A stretch of 64,000 nt of DNA from Cupriavidus pinatubonensis. GTDB taxonomy: Bacteria > Pseudomonadota > Gammaproteobacteria > Burkholderiales > Burkholderiaceae. Under the pieces are notes generated by a model that saw only the letters and a list, made by a program, of their open reading frames with translations, did not search any database and was not told where the DNA came from. Positions within the stretch are counted from its first letter, which is position 1; each line of letters opens with the position of its first letter. The stretch spans positions 1-64,000 of the forward strand of contig NZ_CP080769.1 of the NCBI RefSeq assembly GCF_019602855.1. Direction: 5' to 3'. The translations under genes were made by a program, and so were the position numbers. Below, piece by piece: positions 34,389 to 41,353 of the stretch.

Positions 34389-35771
34389 ATGCATTCACCA
34401 AGCCCCCAACAGGCCGGCAGCTTCACCGGCACGGTCGACGTCCAGACGCTGATCGACAACCGTCCGCTCAGCGCATACCAATGGTTGATCCTTGTCCTCT
34501 GTTTCCTGATCGTTGCCATCGACGGCTTCGACACGGCCGCCATGGGCTATGTAGCGCCGGCGCTCGTGCAGGACTGGGGCATCGACAAGTCCACGCTCGG
34601 GCCCGTGATGAGCGCCGCGCTGTTCGGCCTCGCATTCGGCGCGATCTTCGCCGGGCCGATGGCCGACAATGTCGGCCGGAAGAAGGTACTGGTGCTGTCT
34701 GTGTTCTTTTTTGGCGCATGCAGCCTTGCGACAGCCTTCGCGCCGACACTGTCCTGGCTGACCGCACTGCGTTTCCTGACCGGCCTAGGCCTTGGTGCAG
34801 CGATGCCCAATGCCGTCACGCTGATGTCCGAGTACGCACCGGCAAGGCAGCGTGCCGTGCTGGTGAACACGATGTTCTGCGGCTTTCCCCTCGGATCAGC
34901 GGCGGGCGGCTTCTTCGCGGCGGCGATCATTCCGCAGTTCGGCTGGCACAGCGTGCTGGTGGTCGGTGGCGTCGTGCCGCTGGCGCTGGCAGTCGTGCTG
35001 ACAGGCACCCTGCCTGAATCGATCCGCTACATGGTAGTGCGGCAATACCCGGCGGACGGCATCCGCGCGGTGCTGCGCCGCGTGACCGACGCCGACGTTG
35101 CCGGCGCGGACCGCTTCACGATCCACGAAGCCGCACCCGCCACACGTTCGGCCGTTGCGACGGTGCTGGCGCCGGGCTATCGGTTCGGGTCGGTCATGCT
35201 GTGGCTGACGTACTTCATGGGACTCGTCATCTTTTACCTGCTCACCAGCTGGATGCCGACGCTGATGAAAGACGCCGGGTTTTCGCTCCAGCGCGCGTCC
35301 TTCCTGACGGCACTCTTTCCGCTAGGCGGCGGCATCGGCACGATTGCGGCAGGTTGGCTCATGGACCGCATGAACCCGAACAAGGTGATTGCAGCGATGT
35401 ACGCACTGGCTGGTGTGCTGATCTACGCCGTGGGGCATGGCAGCCTGGCCGACCAGGTCTTGCTCGGCCTGATGATCTTTCTGGCCGGTACGGTCATGAA
35501 CGGAGCCCAGGCATCGATGCCGACGCTGGCCGCCGGCTTCTACCCCACGCGGGGCCGCGCCACGGGCGTCGCCTGGATGCTTGGCATCGGCCGTTTCGGT
35601 GGCATCAGCGGCGCGCTGCTCGGCGCGGAACTGCTGCACCTCGGTCTAGGTTTGGAAGCCATCTTCACAATACTGACCGTGCCCGCCTTTGTTGCAACCG
35701 TAGCGCTCGTGGCGAAACAGCTGAGCACACGACGAGCCACGGCGACGAAGGACATCGTTCCTTCGCATTAG
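34389..35771 (+). CDS. AAHS-family aromatic acid:H+ symporter (MFS)
   Basis: A 460-residue MFS transporter of the aromatic acid:H+ symporter family (PcaK/BenK/MhpT type). Diagnostic residues are the DGFDTAAMGYVAPAL segment in helix 1, GPMADNVGRKKVLVLS between helices 2 and 3, and TGLGLGAAMPNAVTLMSEY in helix 4, with 12 predicted helices. These carriers import 4-hydroxybenzoate, protocatechuate or benzoate analogues. The ATG follows GGAGAGAG. It comes 96 bases after the hydrolase gene, with a small hairpin (GCGGCT-CGA-AGCCGC type) between them. It could serve either the Rieske pathway or the 4-nitrobenzoate operon 2.4 kb away. Confidence 0.92.
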   Translation: MHSPSPQQAGSFTGTVDVQTLIDNRPLSAYQWLILVLCFLIVAIDGFDTAAMGYVAPALVQDWGIDKSTLGPVMSAALFGLAFGAIFAGPMADNVGRKKVLVLSVFFFGACSLATAFAPTLSWLTALRFLTGLGLGAAMPNAVTLMSEYAPARQRAVLVNTMFCGFPLGSAAGGFFAAAIIPQFGWHSVLVVGGVVPLALAVVLTGTLPESIRYMVVRQYPADGIRAVLRRVTDADVAGADRFTIHEAAPATRSAVATVLAPGYRFGSVMLWLTYFMGLVIFYLLTSWMPTLMKDAGFSLQRASFLTALFPLGGGIGTIAAGWLMDRMNPNKVIAAMYALAGVLIYAVGHGSLADQVLLGLMIFLAGTVMNGAQASMPTLAAGFYPTRGRATGVAWMLGIGRFGGISGALLGAELLHLGLGLEAIFTILTVPAFVATVALVAKQLSTRRATATKDIVPSH

Positions 35772-35772
35772 T

Positions 35773-36440
35773 ACATCTCGTCAACGAAATCCATGGCCAC
35801 CAGGCCATGGCGGTTGTCGCTCAGGGTATGACCCATGTAGCGAAGCTAGCTGGCTGTCTTGCCCTTGCGGTAGAGCTCGGCATCGGGACCGGTCTTGGAG
35901 TTGTGCGTCTCGTTGCTGCGCTTGCGCCCCTTGAAATTGCCGCCGTCGTTGTCGTCCTTGTCTCCGCCATCCTTGCGCACGAAGCTCTTGTGGCCTGCCC
36001 ACGCCTGAATCAGCGTGCCGTCCACGCTGAAGTGCTCACCCGACAGCCAATTCTTCTTCTGCGCGATGGCCAGCACCTCGTTGAAAGAATTGGATCACTG
36101 CATCATGCTTCGTCAGCCGTTCGCGGTTCTTGGTGAAAACCGTGGGCACCCAAACTGGATCGTCCATCGACAGCCCGATGCACCAGCGAAACAGCAGGTT
36201 GTACTGCGTCTGCTCCATGAGCTGACGTTCGGAGCGAATGCTGTAGAGCACCTGCAGCAGCATGGCTCGCAGCAGCTTGCCGGCGCGATGCTGGGCTGGC
36301 CACCCTTGATATCGGGCCCGTACATATGCGCAAACAGCCTGTCCATCTTCAGCAGCGCCTGGTTGGCCATAGTGCGGATCGAACGCAGTGGGTGCGCCTT
36401 CGGTACGAAATCATCCAGCCTCCGCATGGTGAACAAGCTC
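35773..36440 (-). mobile_element. IS5-superfamily (IS1182-like) transposase remnant
   Basis: The minus strand reads, in shifting frames, as the N-terminal two thirds of an IS transposase: LRSIRTMANQALLKMDRLFA, LLQVLYSIRSERQLMEQTQY, LLFRWCIGLSMDDPVWVPTV, then LSGEHFSVDGTLIQAWAGHK and GPDAELYRKG. The end (YMGHTLSDNRHGL type) reaches about 35790, where similarity is lost next to the stop of the MFS gene. At least three frameshifts are present and no complete inverted repeats were found. Confidence 0.75.
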
Positions 36441-36595
36441 CGTGAAGATGTCTGCGCCGCGCATAAATGTAGGATTCGATGGGATCCAAAGTGCGAGTTC
36501 GAAGTGGGACAGACCGCCGCATTGGGAATGGAAATCCCAATGGAAATCCCTCCGCGTACCATCCTCCGCCGGCTGGGCTCTGAGAGCACGAAGAA

Positions 36596-36961
36596 AAAGC
36601 TTTACGGAACTGGGCCGCGTTATCCGCACGCTGATCTTGCAGCAGTTCAATAACTTCTCGCAGTGGTTGATGTTTGGCGGCGACGGCGTCATCGCCGAAA
36701 ATCTGCGGCACGAACAGCGCAAGGTAATCAAGTACAACCAGCTGGTCGCCAACATGGTCATCCTTCACAACGTTCAGTGGATGTCGCGCAAGCTCAAGGA
36801 ATTGCACGGGTGCGGGCATCCGGTGACTGCAGAAGTTCTCAAGGCGTTGTCTTCTTACCGGCGCGAGCACATCAACCGATTCGGCGATTAGCTGCTCGAC
36901 CTGCAACGACGCGTGCCGCCACTCGATCCATCGATCGATTTCATATTCAAACCAGCGGCTT
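36596..36961 (+). mobile_element. Tn3-family transposase C-terminal remnant
   Basis: The plus strand encodes a shortened end of a Tn3-type TnpA: TELGRVIRTLILQQFNN, FSQWLMFGGDGVIAENLRHE, QRKVIKYNQLVANMVILHNV and LSSYRREHINRFGD. The usual segment between LQQF and FNHFLQW is deleted. A stop at 36889 interrupts the frame before the true end (DLQRRVPPLDPSIDF). No 38-bp terminal repeat or resolvase was found. It lies between the IS remnant and pnbR, so the pnb cluster may have arrived on a Tn3-like unit. Confidence 0.72.
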
Positions 36962-37070
36962 AGCGAAGATGTGGCGGATTTTTTTTTCGAATCCCGACCA
37001 ACCCTTTAAGACCGCATCTTGGCCGGAGGCGAAGTCGCCCCTCCAGCCAAGGGGGCGCATGCCATGACTA

Positions 37071-38051
37071 CTACTCGAGCGCCTCTTCCACGGCTTGAGC
37101 GATCTTCGCGATCATCTCGCGAAGCCAGGAGTGACCGGCGTCGTAGTCGTCGCGTTCATGCCAAACCGCACGCATGGTCTCAATTCCTGCTTGGTACGGC
37201 GGATGACGGCAAATCAGGTCGCCGCTCTTGGTGAGAGCCACTGCCAGCGAAGCCGGCACAATCGACATCATGTGCGTATCACGAAGCAGCGCTGGAATGG
37301 CGAGCGAGTGCGGAACGGTAACCCTCAACCGCGACATCGCCTTCGACTCAAGCAGCGCCTTCTCTAACGCACGCCGGTCGAACATCTCCGACTGCCGCGC
37401 GAGGCCGCGCTCAACGATGAACCCCCCTACCGCGCCTTCTTCCTGCCCGCCGACGGATAGGGTGACAAGGGGGTACTTTGCCAGATCTCGGATGGTGAGC
37501 TTCCGTCGGGAAGCAGGATGTCGCTTGCACATCAAGATTGACTCTCGCTGGGACATCAGCGCTCGGGAGTTCAGGCGGGGCGGAACCTGGGAAAAGATAC
37601 CGATGGCAAGGTCGATGCGTCCCAGGTCGATCTGCTCGGCCAAGTCCAGCCGCGTGGAAGGTCGGATGACGAGGTCCACGCCTGGGGCAGCCTTTTGCAA
37701 CTCGCGGGACAAAGGCGCAACGATCACTTCCGTGACGTGATCATTCGCCGCGATGACAAAGCGCCGTTTTGATGTCTGCGGGGAAAACAGCTCCACGCCT
37801 AGCGCGTCCTCGATGCGACGCAGTGAGTCCAGCAGCGCTGGCGCCATCGCCGTGGCACGGCCGGTCGGCACCATGCCCTTCCCCATGCGCATGAAAAGCT
37901 CGTCGCCGACAAGCTCGCGCAGCCTGCGGAGCGCATGGCTAACCGCCGATTGCGTGAGATTGAGGCGCTTGCCCGCCAGTATCAAGTTGCGCTCCTCGTA
38001 GACTGCCTCGAACACCTTCAAGAGGTTCAGGTCCGTGCGGCCGATGCTCAT
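37071..38051 (-). CDS. pnbR: LysR-type regulator of the pnb operon
   Basis: A 326-residue LysR regulator. The N-terminal winged helix is standard (LNLLKVFEAVYEERNLILAG, NLTQSAVSHALRRLRELVGD), followed by the two-lobe effector domain. It is divergent from pnbB with a 112-base gap, the layout known for pnbR and pnbBA in 4-nitrobenzoate degraders. The ATG at 38051 begins the conserved RTDLNLLKVF; an ATG ten codons upstream is in frame but less likely. It probably activates pnbBA in response to 4-nitrobenzoate. The symbol is assigned from context and family. Confidence 0.83.
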   Translation of the reverse strand: MSIGRTDLNLLKVFEAVYEERNLILAGKRLNLTQSAVSHALRRLRELVGDELFMRMGKGMVPTGRATAMAPALLDSLRRIEDALGVELFSPQTSKRRFVIAANDHVTEVIVAPLSRELQKAAPGVDLVIRPSTRLDLAEQIDLGRIDLAIGIFSQVPPRLNSRALMSQRESILMCKRHPASRRKLTIRDLAKYPLVTLSVGGQEEGAVGGFIVERGLARQSEMFDRRALEKALLESKAMSRLRVTVPHSLAIPALLRDTHMMSIVPASLAVALTKSGDLICRHPPYQAGIETMRAVWHERDDYDAGHSWLREMIAKIAQAVEEALE

Positions 38052-38076
38052 GATGTTGCCCCTAGATTGAATAGCA

Positions 38077-38087
38077 TGCATTATGCA
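38077..38087. promoter_or_regulatory. Palindrome in the pnbR-pnbB intergenic region
   Basis: TGCATTATGCA is a perfect 11-bp palindrome 26 bases from the pnbR start and 77 bases from the pnbB start. Place and symmetry suit a LysR recognition site, although the strict T-N11-A pattern is not met by this core alone. Confidence 0.4.
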
Positions 38088-38163
38088 ATTGCAAAGACAT
38101 CAATTCCATTCAACTCATGGTTCGCGCATGATGACATCCAGCCGTTTGACAGGAATCGACACC

Positions 38164-38712
38164 ATGACGACCAAAACCCTTATCCAGGATCGAGAAGCGC
38201 TGATCGGGCGCTGCATCCCATTCCTTGAGGAAGTGAAGGACCTGACTACCAGCACTGCGGTCGAGCGCTGGTTGAACGAGAAGTACGGCCCTGACAGCGA
38301 GCTCTACCAGACCCTGGCCTGCCTGGTCAGGAAGGGCGTGGAGAACGGCTGGGCAGCGAACGTCGAGATCGAAGGCCCAGCGTACCGCCGCAGCCGCATC
38401 GCCGAGCCCTGCGAGCGCACGCTTCACTTCAGCATCACAGCTGTGTATATGGATAGCACCGGCAACAGGCAAGGCCACCCTGACCATCGATTCCGCGGGC
38501 AATACCATGGGCATCCCTATGGCGAGTTCAACATGGTCATTCCGCTAAATCCCGGCGCCGCGCTGAACGGACCGAATGGCTGGTGCTTCGGTGGCTGGAC
38601 CGCCCCGGCGCCAGGCAGTCATCACTATCCGGAAGCGAAGGGTGGCGCTGTGATCGCGCTGTTTTTCCTGCCCGCTGGTCGGATTTCGTACCACGACGTC
38701 CCGCAGGAGTAA
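38164..38712 (+). CDS. pnbB: 4-hydroxylaminobenzoate lyase
   Basis: A 182-residue protein of the DUF4863 / 4-hydroxylaminobenzoate lyase family. It converts 4-hydroxylaminobenzoate to protocatechuate and ammonia. Family-typical segments are CIPFLEEVKDLTTSTAVERW, the histidine-rich GHPDHRFRGQYHGHPYGEFN, PNGWCFGGWTAPAPGSHHYP and ALFFLPAGRISYHDVP near the end, so the length is complete. The cupin-like arrangement of histidines suggests a metal site, which is inference. pnbA follows three bases after its stop, so both are one operon. The protocatechuate pathway itself is not in this window. Confidence 0.9.
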   Translation: MTTKTLIQDREALIGRCIPFLEEVKDLTTSTAVERWLNEKYGPDSELYQTLACLVRKGVENGWAANVEIEGPAYRRSRIAEPCERTLHFSITAVYMDSTGNRQGHPDHRFRGQYHGHPYGEFNMVIPLNPGAALNGPNGWCFGGWTAPAPGSHHYPEAKGGAVIALFFLPAGRISYHDVPQE

Positions 38713-38715
38713 GCC

Positions 38716-39426
38716 ATGGTAGAAGCGCCAATTGAATGGTCGCAGGAAACGGTCACCAGATGCATTGCCGACGTCGTGAGCGCCCGGCGGGCCATCCGTG
38801 CCTTCAGGCCTGAGCCGCTGCGCCGGGAAGACGTAGAGGACATTCTGGAAGCAGCCGCGACCGCGCCGAGCGGGGCCAACACCCAGCCGTGGCGGGTATA
38901 TGTGGTTAGCGGCGCGATCAAGGATGAATTGGCCAATGCCCTGGTCGCTGCCTCCCGCGCCGGAACTGCACCCGCCCCGGCCCATTTCCCTGAGCCATTG
39001 CCGGACGTGTTCCGCGCGAGACTGATCGATTTCGGGGCACGCTACTACGCCTCGCTCGGCATTGATCGCAACGACCACCTGGCGCGCGCGCGGCAGACCG
39101 AACAGAACTTCTCATTCTTCGGCGCACCCGTGGGCCTCATCATCAGCATCGACCGCAGATTGAAGCCGCACAGCTGGATCGACATCGGCTTGTTCGCTCA
39201 GAACCTGATGATCGCCGCGAAAGCGCGCGGCATCGACACATGCCCGCAGGTTTCCTTCGCGCCGTTCCATGACGTGCTTGCCCCGCATCTGCACATGCCA
39301 CCGGAAGAAGTAACCGCCTTCGGTATGGCCATGGGATACGGGGACCCGGAAGCCAAGGTCAATAAGATGAGAATGCCACGGGAGCGCGTGCAAGACTTCG
39401 CGAGGCTCTTCGGATTTCCGGCTTGA
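38716..39426 (+). CDS. pnbA: 4-nitrobenzoate nitroreductase
   Basis: A 236-residue FMN-dependent nitroreductase. It shows the family N terminus VVSARRAIRAFRPEPLRRED, the FMN-phosphate loop AATAPSGANTQPWRVYVVSG, FGAPVGLIISIDRRLKPHSW and the C-terminal GMAMGYGDPEAKVNKMRMPR. It should reduce 4-nitrobenzoate to 4-hydroxylaminobenzoate with NAD(P)H, supplying PnbB. The position directly after pnbB (three-base gap) and opposite pnbR supports this more than sequence alone. A frameshifted paralogue lies at 28262-28950. Confidence 0.88.
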   Translation: MVEAPIEWSQETVTRCIADVVSARRAIRAFRPEPLRREDVEDILEAAATAPSGANTQPWRVYVVSGAIKDELANALVAASRAGTAPAPAHFPEPLPDVFRARLIDFGARYYASLGIDRNDHLARARQTEQNFSFFGAPVGLIISIDRRLKPHSWIDIGLFAQNLMIAAKARGIDTCPQVSFAPFHDVLAPHLHMPPEEVTAFGMAMGYGDPEAKVNKMRMPRERVQDFARLFGFPA

Positions 39427-39582
39427 AACTCACGGCAAATGCTCCACCGGATGTTGCCGGAGCCGGCAAACCCTTGTGCCAGGCGATCACTTCTTTTTCG
39501 TGCCGATCGTTTTGTCACGCGGGCCTCGCAATTCCTCATGCGGCGCCCATGGAATCCATGCTTTCTTGCGAGGCACGGGGAT

Positions 39583-40276
39583 ATGGAAGCGATTCTGTCG
39601 AGACACTGTTCGCCAATCGAGGCGCTGCGGCGCCGCATCGAGTGAAAGATCTGGTCGGTGACGCGCACGTCCACGGGCCACCCCATCGATCTCTCGACAC
39701 CTCACGGCGATCCCGGCCTGTTCGGTCCGGCCGCCGCCTGCTGGCAGGTGCGCGACGACTTTCCGGCGATGCTGGTCGGTGGCATCCGTGCGCTGATGCT
39801 TCAGGCGTTGCATCCGCTGGCATTGGCCGGTGTGCCGGAACAGTCGATCTATCGGCAGGACATGCGCGGCCGCTTGGCGCGCATCGCCCAGTTCGTAGCC
39901 TGCACCACTTACGGCAGCGTCCGCGATGCCAACGGATTGATCGGGCATGTGAACGGCATTCACCGGGGTATTGCCGGCGTCAGTGCAGATGGACATCCCT
40001 ACACCGCCACGGACCCGACCCTGCTTCGATGGGTGCATGTGGCCGAGGTTTCGAGCTTTCTCGATGCCCACCTGCGTTACGTGAACCCGCCGCTGGCGCG
40101 TGCAGACCAGGATCGATATCTGGCGGAGACGGCCACGGTCGCGATTGCTGGGCGCGACAGACGTGCCGGAGATGCGGGCAGGGCTGAAAGCTTGCATCCA
40201 GGAACAGCGTGACGAACTCGCCACGCTTTACAGACGGGGTCTGAATGAGCGGGTGATCGCGGCGCGCAAGCACTAA
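39583..40276 (+). pseudogene. Second DUF2236 gene copy, nonsense and frameshift
   Basis: A degenerate copy of the DUF2236 gene at 19862-20776. The similarity begins in the upstream noncoding sequence (a GATCGTT block near 39497 matches one near 19778) and continues through FPAMLVGGIRALMLQALHPL, RGRLARIAQFVACTTYGSVR and WVHVAEVSSFLDAHLRYVNP. An in-frame TGA at 39643-39645 breaks the N terminus and a frameshift near 40143 breaks the end. After that the sequence (GATDVPEMRAGLKACIQEQR, then DELATLYRRGLNERVIAARK) differs from the other copy and ends early at 40276, so the copy also lost its last 100 or so residues. It sits directly downstream of pnbA. Confidence 0.8.
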
Positions 40277-40293
40277 AGAAAGGCAAGCGACAG

Positions 40294-40480
40294 ATGACGA
40301 TCAACAGACCGGAGTACGCACCACCCCAAAAGCTTGAGCGCAGCACGCAAGGGGAAACCCACCCTTTCTTTCATCTCCGTGCGTGACGAAACCTACCATG
40401 GACCGTTGTTGATCGACGCCGACAAATCCGAACGCTTGTTCGCGGAATTGCGTGGGAGCGGTTGGCTGTCGTTCACCTGA
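40294..40480 (+). pseudogene. Short unknown ORF with one frameshift
   Basis: An ATG at 40294 opens MTINRPEYAPPQKL; removing one base near 40336 lets the frame continue SAARKGKPTLSFISVRDETY, then HGPLLIDADKSERLFAELRG and SGWLSFT with a stop at 40478. The 61-residue product would be a soluble small protein of unknown family. The match between nucleotide length and a single inserted base supports a broken real gene. Confidence 0.4.
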
Positions 40481-40783
40481 GGCTCGCAAACAGCGAAGCC
40501 TCGCGATGCAATGGCCTCTCTGACTCGAATCGGCCAATCCGTGCGTGCGTTGCACTCGGTTTCCGTCGCTTCTTTTGATCTTCATGAGCGGGCTGTGCGG
40601 ACCAGCATATGCGCGAGGTTGGTGTTCATGCTGCCTTCCGTTGCCGTCGTTAGTGATTCGATTTCGGACTGGTTGGTGAGCTAGGGAAGCAAGCACGACG
40701 ATACAGCTCGCCTTTGCTCGCGCTGCCTCATAGGGCGCCCACTTCTTCATACACCTTACTGAGTCCCAGCTCGCCCGTTCTCA
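40481..40783. other. Intergenic stretch, no gene recognised
   Basis: Open frames exist on the minus strand up to 40750, but their composition and the lack of any family resemblance argue against coding. Nothing else was identified. Confidence 0.35.
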
Positions 40784-40805
40784 GAGGGCAGGCTCGCCTG
40801 CCCTC
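40784..40805. terminator. Strong stem after acxC
   Basis: GAGGGCAGGC and GCCTGCCCTC are exact reverse complements separated by two bases, 15 bases beyond the acxC stop. There is no T-run, so it may terminate weakly or protect the 3' end of the acx messenger. Confidence 0.5.
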
Positions 40806-40820
40806 CGATTCAGGCGACGC

Positions 40821-41330
40821 TTAATCCGACGCTCGCTCCGGCACCGGGAGATTCACCCACTCCTTGTAGAAGGCCTCGATGTCGGGCTCGAAGTCGTGGA
40901 TCACGGGATACCACGGGGTAGGCGCTTCGACGTCGTGCATGGTGCCGCACGATGGGCAGTAGTATTCGCGATACACCTGCCACTGGGTGTCGGGGGCCAT
41001 CAGCTTCGGATACACCTCGGTCATTGCCTCCTCGGTGTCTCGCACGTAGATCGAAGCATGCAGCTTCCAGTTCTCGCGGTAATCACAGAACTCGTGACCG
41101 CAGTCGCACTTGACTACCCACTTCTTGCTCTTGACCGACTGCACGATAAACATGTGCGGGCTGAGCGGTAGCACGATGCGGTCAGGAAAGTTCACCTTGG
41201 CCTGCAAGGCTGACAGGTACTGCGCGAACCGGCTCTCGTCCTTGGGCATCGAGAGCATGCGGAAGGTGGTCTCCCAATCGAGGGAACCATCGACGAGGTG
41301 GGCGACCTGTTCATTGGTATAGGTTGACAT
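40821..41330 (-). CDS. acxC: Acetone carboxylase gamma subunit
   Basis: A 169-residue subunit of ATP-dependent acetone carboxylase, which converts acetone and bicarbonate to acetoacetate. Two cysteine pairs suggest a metal site: KCDCGHEFCDYRENWK and YYCPSCGTMHDVEAP. The closing IHDFEPDIEAFYKEWV is characteristic of AcxC. Length matches the usual 168 residues. It is the last gene of acxABC and starts 23 bases after acxB; a strong stem follows. It acts with AcxA and AcxB in a heterohexamer in the cytoplasm. Confidence 0.95.
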   Translation of the reverse strand: MSTYTNEQVAHLVDGSLDWETTFRMLSMPKDESRFAQYLSALQAKVNFPDRIVLPLSPHMFIVQSVKSKKWVVKCDCGHEFCDYRENWKLHASIYVRDTEEAMTEVYPKLMAPDTQWQVYREYYCPSCGTMHDVEAPTPWYPVIHDFEPDIEAFYKEWVNLPVPERASD

Positions 41331-41353
41331 GTTTCAACTCCTGGATGCGGTGA

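Noticed and set aside
40301..40750. 149-codon minus-strand frame
   Set aside because: It is antisense to the more protein-like small plus-strand ORF and has no recognisable features.
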